Shown in pieces: positions 23,260-31,688 of a stretch of DNA of 64,000 nt (the first letter of the stretch is position 1; each line of letters begins with the position of its first letter). The notes under the pieces were generated by a model. It was not told the origin of the DNA and ran no database searches. It saw only the letters and a program-made list of their open reading frames with translations. Source of the DNA: Rhizobium sp. BT03. GTDB taxonomy: Bacteria > Pseudomonadota > Alphaproteobacteria > Rhizobiales > Rhizobiaceae. Made by a program: the position numbers and the translations under genes. Where the stretch lies: contig NZ_CP125644.1 of assembly GCF_030053155.1 (NCBI RefSeq), positions 1 to 64,000 of the forward strand. Reading direction: 5' to 3'.

Positions 23260-24714
23260 ATGAATACGCAAAATTCGCAAAGCCCGGCTGAGAATCAGCT
23301 GCGCAAGAACAGTCTCGGCGTCGGCGCCGTGACCTTCCTGGTGGTTTCGGCCGCAGCACCGCTGACGGCGGTTGCCGGCGGCGTGCCGCTGTCGATGATG
23401 CTCGGCAACGGGCCGGGCATTCCGCTGACCTTCCTGCTGGTCACCGCCATCCTGCTGCTGTTTGCCGTCGGCTATGTCGCCATGGCGCGCCATATCCGCA
23501 ATGCCGGCGCCTTCTATGCCTATACCGCCCAGGGCCTCGGCGGCCTGATGGGCGGGGCGGCGGCGCTGATCGCGATCCTCGCCTATAACGCCATGCAGGT
23601 CGGCGTTCTCGGCCTCTTCGGTGCGGCGACCAGGGGCTTTTTCGCCGAGCAGATCGGCCTCGACCTTCCCTGGTGGGTCTGGAGTTATATCGGCATCGCC
23701 TTCGTCGCCGTGTTCGGCTACCGGCGGGTCGATCTTTCGGCCAAGGTGCTGATGGTTCTCGTCATTCTCGAATATCTCGTCGTCCTCGTCATCGACGCTG
23801 CGATCTTGGCCAAGGGCGGGGACAGCGGCCTGTCCGCCACCCCCTTCACGCCCACCGCCTTCTGGAGCGGAACGCCGGCGATCGGCATCCTGTTCTGCTT
23901 CGCCGCCTTCATCGGCTTCGAGGCAACCACCATCTACAGCGAGGAAGCCCGTGAACCGCACAAGACCGTACCGCGCGCCACCTATATTTCCGTGCTGATC
24001 ATCGGCCTCTTCTACATGCTGACGTCATGGCTGATGGTGAACGGCGCCGGCGCCGACAAGCTCGTGCCCGAACTGCAGGGCCTCGCCGATCCCACAACCT
24101 TCCTCTTCGGCCTTGCCGAGCGTTATGTCGGTCACTGGATCACCGTCGTGATGAGCGTTCTCTTCATCACCAGCCTGTTTGCCGGCGTCCTTGCCTTCCA
24201 CAATGGTGTCGCCCGCTACATGTATGTCGCCGGCCGCGAAGGTCTGTTGCCGAAGTCGGTCGGCGTGACGCATCCGGTCTTCCAAAGCCCGCATGTCGGC
24301 TCGATCATCCAGACCGTCATTGCCGTGCTCGTGGTCGCGCTCTTTGCAGCGACGGGTCAGGATCCGGTGCTGGCGCTCTTCTCCTGGCTCACCAATGTGG
24401 CGACGCTCGCCATCATCCTGCTGATGGCGTTCACCGCCTTCTCGATCGTCGTCTTCTTCAGCCGCAATCCGGGGCTCGAGCGTAATGTGCTGGCCGTCAA
24501 GGTGCTGCCTGTCGTCACGGGACTGATCCTGCTGGCGCTGGTCTATTATATCTCGGCGAATTTCGGCGCCATCGCCGGCGCCAATGGCGCGCTCGGCGTG
24601 TTCCTGCCGGGTCTCGTGCTGATCGCCGGGGTCGTCGGATTGTTTGCCGCAGCGCGTCTGAAGTCGGCGGACGCGGTCGGATTTGCCCGGCTTGGCGCCG
24701 GGCAGGAAGCCTGA
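23260..24714 (+). CDS. APC-family amino acid/amine permease
   Basis: This 484-residue integral membrane transporter has about 12 transmembrane helices. The APC start region GVGAVTFLVVSAAAPLTAVAGGVP carries the unwound first-helix glycine pattern. GFEATTIYSEEAREPHKTVPRATYIS (in two pieces around residues 228-250) is the typical helix 6-7 loop. It imports an amino acid or amine by proton or exchange coupling. It is divergent from iclR and followed by a hairpin, then a PuuC-like dehydrogenase and a P450. Context suggests it brings in the substrate of this module. Confidence 0.88.
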   Translation: MNTQNSQSPAENQLRKNSLGVGAVTFLVVSAAAPLTAVAGGVPLSMMLGNGPGIPLTFLLVTAILLLFAVGYVAMARHIRNAGAFYAYTAQGLGGLMGGAAALIAILAYNAMQVGVLGLFGAATRGFFAEQIGLDLPWWVWSYIGIAFVAVFGYRRVDLSAKVLMVLVILEYLVVLVIDAAILAKGGDSGLSATPFTPTAFWSGTPAIGILFCFAAFIGFEATTIYSEEAREPHKTVPRATYISVLIIGLFYMLTSWLMVNGAGADKLVPELQGLADPTTFLFGLAERYVGHWITVVMSVLFITSLFAGVLAFHNGVARYMYVAGREGLLPKSVGVTHPVFQSPHVGSIIQTVIAVLVVALFAATGQDPVLALFSWLTNVATLAIILLMAFTAFSIVVFFSRNPGLERNVLAVKVLPVVTGLILLALVYYISANFGAIAGANGALGVFLPGLVLIAGVVGLFAAARLKSADAVGFARLGAGQEA

Positions 24715-24729
24715 CAAAAACCGATCAAC

Positions 24730-24752
24730 GGTGGCGGATCATCTCCGCCACC
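24730..24752 (+). terminator. Terminator after the APC permease
   Basis: GGTGGCGG (24730-24737) and CCGCCACC (24745-24752) pair perfectly around a 7-base loop and are followed by CTTTTA. The hairpin stands 15 bases after the permease stop and 20 before the next ATG. It probably reduces read-through into the dehydrogenase and P450 genes. Confidence 0.7.
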
Positions 24753-24772
24753 CTTTTACTTGAGGGCATGAG

Positions 24773-26251
24773 ATGCAGGACAAGATCGATCAGTTGCGGA
24801 CGCAGCCCGTTCCATCCCAATCGCTGTTCATCGATGGCGCCTGGCGCTTGGCCGTCAGCGGAGCGACGATGGACGTCATTTCGCCGATCGACGGAAAAAA
24901 GCTGACGACCATTGCCGATGCCGGCGCCGCAGACGTTGATCAGGCGGTCAGGGCGGCGCGGCGCGCCTTCGACAAAGGCAGCTGGTCGCGGGCGGCACCG
25001 GCCGAGCGCAAGAAGGTGCTGCTGAAGATCGCCGAGCTGATCGAGAAGAACGCGCTGGAACTCGCCGTTCTCGGCGTGCGCGACAACGGCACCGAAATTT
25101 CGATGGCGCTGAAAGCCGAGCCGGGCAGTGCCGCCGGCACCTTCCGCTATTATGCCGAGGCGATCGATAAGGTCTATGGCGAGATCGCCCCGACGGCCGA
25201 CAACATTCTCGGCCTCGTTCACCGTGAGCCCATAGGTGTTGTCGCCGCCATCGTGCCGTGGAATTTCCCGATGATGATCGGCGCCTGGAAGATTGCGCCG
25301 GCCCTTGCGGCCGGCAATTCCGTGGTGCTGAAACCGGCAGAGGGCGCATCGCTGACGCTGCTGCGGCTCGCCGAACTTTGCGCGGAGGCAGGCCTGCCGG
25401 ATGGCGTGCTCAACGTCGTCACCGGGCGTGGCGCCGTCAGCGGCGAAGCCCTCGGGCTGCACATGGATATCGATGTGCTCGCCTTCACCGGCTCCGGTCC
25501 GGTCGGTCGCCGGCTGCTGGAATATTCGGCGCGTTCCAACTTGAAGCGCGTCTATCTGGAACTCGGCGGCAAATCGCCGAACATCGTCTTTGCCGATGCG
25601 CCGGATCTCGATCAGGCGGCCAAGACTTCCGCCTACGGCATCTTCCGCAATTCCGGCCAGGTCTGCGTTGCCGGCTCCCGCCTGCTTGTGGAAAAATCGA
25701 TCCATCAGGAATTTTCGGAAAAAGTCGCCGGCATCGCCGCGGCCATGAAGGTCGGAGATCCCTTGCAGCTCACCACCGAAGCGGGTGCGATCTCAAGCGA
25801 GATCCAGCTGCGGAAAGACCTTGGCCATGTCGCCGACGCCCTGTCGGAAGGTGCTTTGCTGCGCACCGGCGGCGCCCGCATCCTGGAGGAGACGGGCGGT
25901 TATTATATGCGGCCGGCGGTCTTCGACGTGACGCCATCCATGGCGCTCGCCCGCGAGGAGGTCTTCGGGCCGATCCTGTCGGTCATTCCGTTCGAGACGG
26001 AGGCGGAAGCCCTGCAGATCGCCAACGCTACGGAATATGGCCTGGCGTCCGCCGTCTGGACATCGAACCTGTCGCGCGCCCATCGGATGGTGCGCGGCAT
26101 TCGCGCCGGCGTCGTGCACGTCAACACCTATGGCGGCGCCGACAACAGCGTGCCGCTCGGCGGCGTCAAACAATCGGGCAACGGCCACGACAAATCGCTG
26201 CATGCGCTGGATAAATATGTCGATCTGAAAACCGCGTGGGTGCAGCTCTGA
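24773..26251 (+). CDS. Aldehyde dehydrogenase, PuuC-like
   Basis: This 492-residue NAD(P)-dependent aldehyde dehydrogenase has the cofactor motif IVPWNFPMMIGAWK, the general base in ELGGKSPNIVFADAPDLD, the nucleophile Cys in SGQVCVAGSR and EEVFGPILSVIPF. The ADxPDLD and GQVCVAGSR forms are those of PuuC-like enzymes that oxidise aminoaldehydes. If the neighbouring kinase/phospho-lyase pair makes an amino-aldehyde, this enzyme is the natural next step to the amino acid. It starts 20 bases after a hairpin and lies 34 bases before the P450. Confidence 0.87.
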   Translation: MQDKIDQLRTQPVPSQSLFIDGAWRLAVSGATMDVISPIDGKKLTTIADAGAADVDQAVRAARRAFDKGSWSRAAPAERKKVLLKIAELIEKNALELAVLGVRDNGTEISMALKAEPGSAAGTFRYYAEAIDKVYGEIAPTADNILGLVHREPIGVVAAIVPWNFPMMIGAWKIAPALAAGNSVVLKPAEGASLTLLRLAELCAEAGLPDGVLNVVTGRGAVSGEALGLHMDIDVLAFTGSGPVGRRLLEYSARSNLKRVYLELGGKSPNIVFADAPDLDQAAKTSAYGIFRNSGQVCVAGSRLLVEKSIHQEFSEKVAGIAAAMKVGDPLQLTTEAGAISSEIQLRKDLGHVADALSEGALLRTGGARILEETGGYYMRPAVFDVTPSMALAREEVFGPILSVIPFETEAEALQIANATEYGLASAVWTSNLSRAHRMVRGIRAGVVHVNTYGGADNSVPLGGVKQSGNGHDKSLHALDKYVDLKTAWVQL

Positions 26252-26285
26252 AACAGGAATTTCGGCCAGCAGGAGGAGGCTGCCC

Positions 26286-27467
26286 ATGACTTTCCCCGAA
26301 ACCATCACGGTCGAGGACCTCGAAGCCGACCCTTATCCGATCTATGCCAAATTGCGGCGGGACATGCCGGTCGCCTATATCCCCGCCGTCAATCTCTGGT
26401 TCGTGACGCGTTTCAAGGATGTCGAATACCTCTCGAAGACGCCGGAAATCTTTACTGCCGCAGTCGAAAGCTCGCCGCTCGACCGGAGCTGGGGCAAACC
26501 GACCATCCTGACCGCTGACGGTCCGGTGCACAAAAATCTTCGCAGCGGCGTCGATCCGAAATATCATCCGAAGCGTGTTGCCGCCTATATGGACGATCTG
26601 GTCCTGCCGATCGCTCGGGAATACCATGACCGTTTGCGCGACAGCGGCGGCGGCGATCTGATGTCGGACTATTTCGAACCGATTTCGATCCTCAGCCTCA
26701 CCCGTTCACTTGGGCTCGGCCATGTCGATCTCGATACGCTCAGGCGCTGGTTCTTCGGCTTAGCGCAAGGGGCAATCAATTTCGAATGCGATCCCGAGCG
26801 GCAGGCCGTTGCCGATGCGATCAGCATGGAAATCACCGGGATCGTAACACCCGTGATGCAGAAGCTCATCGAACAACCGGATGATTCCGCTTTGTCGCAT
26901 ATGCTGCATGACGGCATGCCGGAGGGCGAGACCCGCACCATAGACTTCGTGCTGCCGACGCTCAAAGTCCTGCTGCTCGGCGGCATGCAGGAGCCTGGTC
27001 ACGGAGCGGGTTCGATCATGGCTGGACTCCTGCAGAACCAGGAACAGTTCGCCGAAGTGAAGGGCAATCCCGATGCGCTTCTGCCGCGGGGCGTCGACGA
27101 AGGCTTGCGCTGGGTGACGCCAATCGGTTCACAAACGCGGCAGACGACGCAGCCCGTCGAAATCGGCGGCGTGACGATCCCTGCCAACCAGCCGGTCGCC
27201 GCCGTGCTCGCCTCGGCCTCGCATTGCGAAAGCCGGTTCACGGATCCTGGGCGCTTCGACATTCACCGCAACGAAGGAAGTCATGCGGCCTTCGGCTTCG
27301 GCCATCATTTCTGTGCAGGGCGCTGGTTTGCCCGGCAGCAGATCACCTCGGCGCTCCGCTATCTGATCGATCGTTCGCCGGAGATCGCGCTCCGCGATGA
27401 TGGCCCGGTGCAGTTTCGCGGCTGGGAATTCCGTGCTCCCTCGACATTGAACGTCACGCTGCGATAG
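26286..27467 (+). CDS. Cytochrome P450
   Basis: This 393-residue soluble bacterial-type P450 has the heme-ligand loop FGFGHHFCAG at 336-345 with Cys343, and ExxR as E272-R275 (EGLR). The I-helix oxygen-activation motif is unusual: the usual A/GGxD/ET reads GGMQEPGH (232-239), with Pro in place of the conserved Thr. It catalyses monooxygenation of an unknown substrate and needs a ferredoxin or reductase partner, none of which is encoded nearby. It is the third gene of the permease-dehydrogenase-P450 unit and convergent with hpaC. An AGGAGGAGG ribosome site supports the start. Confidence 0.92.
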   Translation: MTFPETITVEDLEADPYPIYAKLRRDMPVAYIPAVNLWFVTRFKDVEYLSKTPEIFTAAVESSPLDRSWGKPTILTADGPVHKNLRSGVDPKYHPKRVAAYMDDLVLPIAREYHDRLRDSGGGDLMSDYFEPISILSLTRSLGLGHVDLDTLRRWFFGLAQGAINFECDPERQAVADAISMEITGIVTPVMQKLIEQPDDSALSHMLHDGMPEGETRTIDFVLPTLKVLLLGGMQEPGHGAGSIMAGLLQNQEQFAEVKGNPDALLPRGVDEGLRWVTPIGSQTRQTTQPVEIGGVTIPANQPVAAVLASASHCESRFTDPGRFDIHRNEGSHAAFGFGHHFCAGRWFARQQITSALRYLIDRSPEIALRDDGPVQFRGWEFRAPSTLNVTLR

Positions 27468-27537
27468 TGGGCCGGCAGGACGTTTTTTCAGACGCCCTGC
27501 GCTCTAACACTTTGTCTCCACGCGTCGGCCCGATGCA

Positions 27538-28050
27538 CTAGCCTCCGAAACTGCCCACCTGCGTCGGCACGTTGATATAGTTGCGGTCGAAGTAAAGCAG
27601 TGCATTGCCATCCGCCCGCGCGCGAATGCCAATGACCTGGCCGATGAAAATATGATGCGTGCCGACCAGGCGCGCCTCGGTCAGCCGGCAGTCGAAAGAA
27701 ACCATGGCGCCGGCCAGCGCCTGGCTTCCCGACGGCATGTCGACCCATTCCGCCGCGGCATAGCGTGCCGCCATATCCGCCTGGCGGCCGGCGAAATAGC
27801 CGGCGAGCTCCTGGTGGTCATCCGCGAGGACGTTGACGCAAAAGCGGTGGTTTTCGAGAAAGACGCCGCATTGGGCCGAACGGCCGTTCATGCAGACCAG
27901 CAGTGTCGGCGGTTCGTCGGTGACGCTGCACATGGCGGTGGCGGTGAACCCGCCGCGCCCGGCGGGTCCGTTGGTCGTGATGACGTTGACCGGGGCGCAG
28001 ACCCTGGCCATCGCATTGCGGAACTCGGTTTTCGAGACTTGCTCCTCCAT
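27538..28050 (-). CDS. hpaC: 4-hydroxyphenylacetate 3-monooxygenase reductase component (HpaC-like flavin reductase)
   Basis: This 170-residue flavin reductase domain protein includes the FMN-binding segment VNVITTNGPAGRGGFTATAMCSVTDEPPTLLVC (in pieces, residues about 22-54) and the C-terminal HHIFIGQVIGIRA. It uses NADH to supply reduced FAD to HpaB. I place the start at 28050, ten bases after the hpaB stop, instead of an upstream codon inside hpaB. The gene follows its oxygenase partner, which supports the functional call; the family includes other flavin reductases. Confidence 0.9.
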   Translation of the reverse strand: MEEQVSKTEFRNAMARVCAPVNVITTNGPAGRGGFTATAMCSVTDEPPTLLVCMNGRSAQCGVFLENHRFCVNVLADDHQELAGYFAGRQADMAARYAAAEWVDMPSGSQALAGAMVSFDCRLTEARLVGTHHIFIGQVIGIRARADGNALLYFDRNYINVPTQVGSFGG

Positions 28051-28060
28051 GGCCGTATCC

Positions 28061-29623
28061 TCATTCGGCCGCGTTGCGGGCGGGCGATATTTCATCGAGC
28101 GGCGGCAGCCAGGTGTCGCCGGTCCAGCCGGTTTCGTCGTAATCGCTCATGCATTGGTCGACGAGCGCCTCCATCTCCTTCAGCCGTCCGCCGCGCTCGG
28201 CACCCTTCAGCACCTGCAGCCGGACCTCCTCGGGCGCACCGGCATAGTTGAGTTCGTAGAGCGCGTGGCGCCCGCCGAATTCGGTGCCGGTCGCATCCCA
28301 CAGCAGCTTCATGATCTTGATGCGCTCGATATGGCCCATGTCGTTGGAGCCCCGCACATATTGGGCGAGATAGCGGTCGATCGCGGGATTGCCGAAATCC
28401 TTGGCGGAGGAGGGGAGATAGATCAGCCCCGAGGCCACGACCTTGCGCACCGTTTCGATGACGCGCGGATAGGCCTCCGACATGAAAGTGCGGTAGGAAA
28501 GTGCCGCTTCCATGTTCGGGAGCACGGCCCCGTTCGCCCATGGCTGCGGATTGTGGGCCATGGCGTTGGAAAAGGACCAGAACATGTGGCGCAGCGCGAT
28601 GACCTCGCCGAGTGCCGCCTGGTTGCCGCGGAAGGCGTCGCCGCCGGTGGCCCGCAGCGCCTTGGCCAGCAGCCCCGCCATAAAGTCGAGCTTGACGGCA
28701 AAGCGCGTGCAGCCCTGGAAGCAGTAGCCGTGCATGAAGCCCGAGGCCGGGTGGAACGACAGGATCTTGGCCGCATCGCGCAACACCAGCACGTCCTCCC
28801 AGGGCACGAAGACGTTGTCGAGCACCAGGATCGCATCGTTCTCGTCGAAGCGCGACGACAGCGGATAGTCGAAGGGCTGACCGACCGTGTTGGCGGTCTG
28901 CTCGTAGGAGACGCGGCAGAACATCTTGATGCCCGACGCATTCATCGGCACGATGAACATGACCGAGAGCGAGGGATCTTCCGTCACTGTCGCCGAGCTC
29001 TGGGCGAGGAAGTTGTAATGCGTCAGCGCCGAAGACGTCGCCACCACCTTGGCGCCCGAGACGTAGATGCCGGCATCGGTTTCCTTGGTGATGTGGACGA
29101 AGACGTCCTTGACGGCATCGGCCGGCTTGTGCCGGTCGATCGGCGGATTGACGATCGCGTGGTTCATGAACAGTGCTGCCTCCTGGGCGCGTTTGTGCCA
29201 GGCGAGCGCATTGTCCTTGAATGGCCCATACCAGTCGGCATTGGCGCCGAGCGTATTCATCAGCGCCGCCTTGTAGTCGGCGGTGCGGCCCATCCAGCCA
29301 TAGGACATGCGGGCCCAGTCGGCGATGGCGCCCTGCTGGGCGACGAGCTCGGCCGAGGATTTCGCCACCCGGAAATATTTATGGGTATAGCCGCCATTGC
29401 CGGTATCGGTCGGCGATGTCAGGCGGTCTTTGGTCTTCTCGGCGTGCAGCGCATCATACATCCGCGCGATCGAGCGGGCGGAATTGCGCATCGACGGATG
29501 GCTGGTGACGTCGGCGATGCGCTCGCCGTTGATATAGACCTCGCGCCCGTCGCGCAGGCTGGCGAGATATTCGGCGCCGGTAAACGGACGGGTCTTGTCG
29601 CCGCGGTGGTCTTCAGCTCGCAT
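28061..29623 (-). CDS. hpaB: 4-hydroxyphenylacetate 3-monooxygenase oxygenase component (HpaB)
   Basis: This 520-residue FADH2-dependent hydroxylase converts 4-hydroxyphenylacetate to 3,4-dihydroxyphenylacetate, the substrate of HpaD. Length fits HpaB. Recognisable segments are TGAEYLASLRDGREVYINGE at the N-terminus, the central KVVATSSALTHYNFLAQ, LDNVFVPWEDVLV, and the C-terminal GTEFGGRHALYELNYAG. The start at 29623 follows GGGAGGAA; in-frame sequence further upstream overlaps the divergent promoter and regulator and is rejected. Thus the hydroxylase (27.5-29.6 kb) and ring-cleavage genes (4.5-11.5 kb) are separated by the amine-catabolic module. Confidence 0.94.
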   Translation of the reverse strand: MRAEDHRGDKTRPFTGAEYLASLRDGREVYINGERIADVTSHPSMRNSARSIARMYDALHAEKTKDRLTSPTDTGNGGYTHKYFRVAKSSAELVAQQGAIADWARMSYGWMGRTADYKAALMNTLGANADWYGPFKDNALAWHKRAQEAALFMNHAIVNPPIDRHKPADAVKDVFVHITKETDAGIYVSGAKVVATSSALTHYNFLAQSSATVTEDPSLSVMFIVPMNASGIKMFCRVSYEQTANTVGQPFDYPLSSRFDENDAILVLDNVFVPWEDVLVLRDAAKILSFHPASGFMHGYCFQGCTRFAVKLDFMAGLLAKALRATGGDAFRGNQAALGEVIALRHMFWSFSNAMAHNPQPWANGAVLPNMEAALSYRTFMSEAYPRVIETVRKVVASGLIYLPSSAKDFGNPAIDRYLAQYVRGSNDMGHIERIKIMKLLWDATGTEFGGRHALYELNYAGAPEEVRLQVLKGAERGGRLKEMEALVDQCMSDYDETGWTGDTWLPPLDEISPARNAAE

Positions 29624-29718
29624 GTCAGGTTCCTCCCTTGGAATATTGACGGAAGCTAAAACGGGTCCGGCAGGCACACCATGGACAAAGAAGGGAATTC
29701 GCTGGTACTTTTCCCGGT
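29624..29718. promoter_or_regulatory. hpaB/hpaA divergent control region
   Basis: This 95-bp gap between the hpaB and AraC starts holds both promoters and the hpaB ribosome site. No convincing palindrome was found, and the ACTTAACAYG element seen at hpaF is absent, so the hydroxylase appears to be under the adjacent AraC protein alone. Confidence 0.5.
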
Positions 29719-30597
29719 ATGGCGACACGAAGCGACGTTCCGAATTTTTTCGTCTATGGCGAGCCGAGCCGCTCGCTCGATGTGGGATTCCTGCATGTCG
29801 AAACGGTGATGGAGCGAAAAACCCTGCATTTCGGCCATGTTTCGCCGCACAAACATCCACTGATGGGACAGATCACCTACTGGTTTCAGGGAAGCGGAAC
29901 CTATCGGATCGAAGAGGAGACTTGGAATTTTTCCGCTCCCGCCGTGAGCTTCGTGCCGAGCAACGTGGTGCATGGTTTCGATGTCGACGAGCAGTCCGAC
30001 GCGATCGTCGTGTCGGTCTCGGACGACATGCTGAACGCGATCGTGCCGCAGGTCGCGCTCAATCTCGATCTCCCGATCTTCCTGACCGGTCAGCCTGCGG
30101 ATCCGGTATGGGCCAAGCTCAAAACACTCCTCGACATGGTCGCCGAGGACTATCGCGATCGCGGCGCGGAAGGCGAAAAGGTGCTCAGCGGCCTGATCTC
30201 CGTCGTGCTGTCGCTGATGGGCCGCATCGGCGGCGGCCACGTCGCCCTGCCGTCGACCTCGGCGGTAGTGTCGCTCGGCCTTGCGCTGCGCCGGGCCGTC
30301 GACCTTCACTACAAAAAGGACTGGCCAGTAGGGGCCTATGTCAATCTGCTTGCGACCACGCCGCATCTGCTCGACAAGGCGGCGCGCGAAGTCTTCGGTC
30401 TGTCCGTCAAGGAATTGCTGCTGGAGCGGCGGACGCTGGAAGCCAAACGTCTGCTGATGTTTACCGTTCGCTCGGTCGAAGATATTGCCGGCGAGATCGG
30501 CTTCGAGGATCCTGCCTATTTCTCCCGCTTCTTCCGCAAACGCACCGGCGAGGCGCCGGCCGCCTGGCGCCGGCGGCATTCGCAGGCGATCTCGTGA
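29719..30597 (+). CDS. hpaA: AraC-family regulator, HpaA-like
   Basis: This 292-residue regulator has an N-terminal cupin sensor (about 25-110; HVSPHKHPLMGQITYWFQG, SFVPSNVVHGFDV) and a C-terminal AraC helix-turn-helix (about 190-288) ending FEDPAYFSRFFRKRTGEAPAAWR, in pieces. Size and layout fit HpaA/PobR-type activators that respond to 4-hydroxyphenylacetate or related hydroxyaromatic acids. It is divergent from hpaB across 95 bp, the standard arrangement for such an activator. It probably senses the HpaB substrate and turns on hpaBC. Confidence 0.87.
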   Translation: MATRSDVPNFFVYGEPSRSLDVGFLHVETVMERKTLHFGHVSPHKHPLMGQITYWFQGSGTYRIEEETWNFSAPAVSFVPSNVVHGFDVDEQSDAIVVSVSDDMLNAIVPQVALNLDLPIFLTGQPADPVWAKLKTLLDMVAEDYRDRGAEGEKVLSGLISVVLSLMGRIGGGHVALPSTSAVVSLGLALRRAVDLHYKKDWPVGAYVNLLATTPHLLDKAAREVFGLSVKELLLERRTLEAKRLLMFTVRSVEDIAGEIGFEDPAYFSRFFRKRTGEAPAAWRRRHSQAIS

Positions 30598-30625
30598 CGC
30601 GCCGGAGGACGTCGTCGGCTCTCTG

Positions 30626-31519
30626 TCACCGAAGAAAGATCAAAGCCATCCCGACGACCACGAGAGCGGCGCCGGCCCAGGCGCCGCCGGCCGGGCGTTC
30701 GCCGGCTTTGAGCCACAGCAGCGGCAGAATAATCGCGGGCGAGGTTGCCGACAGCGTCGAGACGATACCGACCTTACCGCCCGCGAGCGCAAAGAGCAGA
30801 AGTGTCATGCCCATGCCGAGGGCTATGACCCCGGTCAGGGCGGTCATTGCTGCGACCCTGAAGGTGAGCGGCCCCTTCGGTTTGACCGACTGGACAGGCA
30901 ACTGGATCAGAATGCTCAGGCAAAGGGCCGCCATGCCGACGCGAAGCAGCGAAGCGACGAAAGGATCGATACCGCTGACCATGACCGGCCGGGCGATGAT
31001 GGAGCCGACCGCCTGGCCCGTCGCGGCGCCAAGCCCCAGCAGGACGCCGATCCACAGCGGCCCCTTGATCGTCTCCCATTGATGGATCTGTGATCGGCTC
31101 TTGCCGAAAACGATGGCGAGAAAAACGCCCGCGGCCGTCAACGCAATCCCCGCCACCGCAGAAAACGATAGCGCCTCCCCCAGCACCAGCCAGCCGAGCA
31201 GCGAGGCAATCGGAGCATTGAGCGCGAACAGGATGCCGGCGCGACGCGGGCCAAGCCGGTTCAGGGTGGCAAAGAGCAGCGTATCGCCGATGAAGATGCC
31301 GATCAGTCCTGATAATAGCAGCGGACCGACGCTTGCCGCGTCGAGTTGACGCCAGGATCCGCTGACGATCACGTAAAGAGCCAGAAGACCGGTGACGAAA
31401 ACCTGGCGGACCCTGTTGAAGGCAGGCGCGCCGAGATGGCCGGATGGGCCTGCCGAGATCAGACCCGTAAAGGCCCAGCACGTTGCCGCTCCGAGCGCGG
31501 CAAGTTCATGAATTGGCAT
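30626..31519 (-). CDS. EamA/DMT-family transporter
   Basis: This 297-residue inner-membrane protein has ten predicted helices in two EamA repeats (about 1-135 and 150-295), each with the typical WLVLGEALSFSAVAGIALTAAGV-like second-half pattern. Drug/metabolite transporters export or import amino acids, nucleosides and small metabolites. The start at 31519 (MPIHELAAL) is preferred to one 22 codons upstream, whose extra residues are rich in Arg and Cys and not membrane-like. It is convergent with hpaA; the substrate is unknown. Confidence 0.83.
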   Translation of the reverse strand: MPIHELAALGAATCWAFTGLISAGPSGHLGAPAFNRVRQVFVTGLLALYVIVSGSWRQLDAASVGPLLLSGLIGIFIGDTLLFATLNRLGPRRAGILFALNAPIASLLGWLVLGEALSFSAVAGIALTAAGVFLAIVFGKSRSQIHQWETIKGPLWIGVLLGLGAATGQAVGSIIARPVMVSGIDPFVASLLRVGMAALCLSILIQLPVQSVKPKGPLTFRVAAMTALTGVIALGMGMTLLLFALAGGKVGIVSTLSATSPAIILPLLWLKAGERPAGGAWAGAALVVVGMALIFLR

Positions 31520-31688
31520 CTGACTTCGATCCTTAATGCATGTGGCCCGGCGTGTGCAGCGGTTCCGGGGGGGGGGTAACGACATGCATAAAACAAAGGA
31601 CCAAAGCGCGGGCGCTTGGATCAGGTTTGATGCAACGCGCTTTGGAATCCGGGCGCGGAGCGTTTAAACGTGATCGAAGAGCGACTGT
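31520..31688. other. Intergenic region with a G10 homopolymer
   Basis: This 169-bp gap between two minus-strand genes contains no supportable gene. It has a run of ten G at 31567-31576, in the leader of the DMT transporter about 50 bases upstream of its start, and a GTTTAAAC palindrome near 31663-31670. The homopolymer could vary in length between cells or be a sequencing artefact. Confidence 0.5.
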
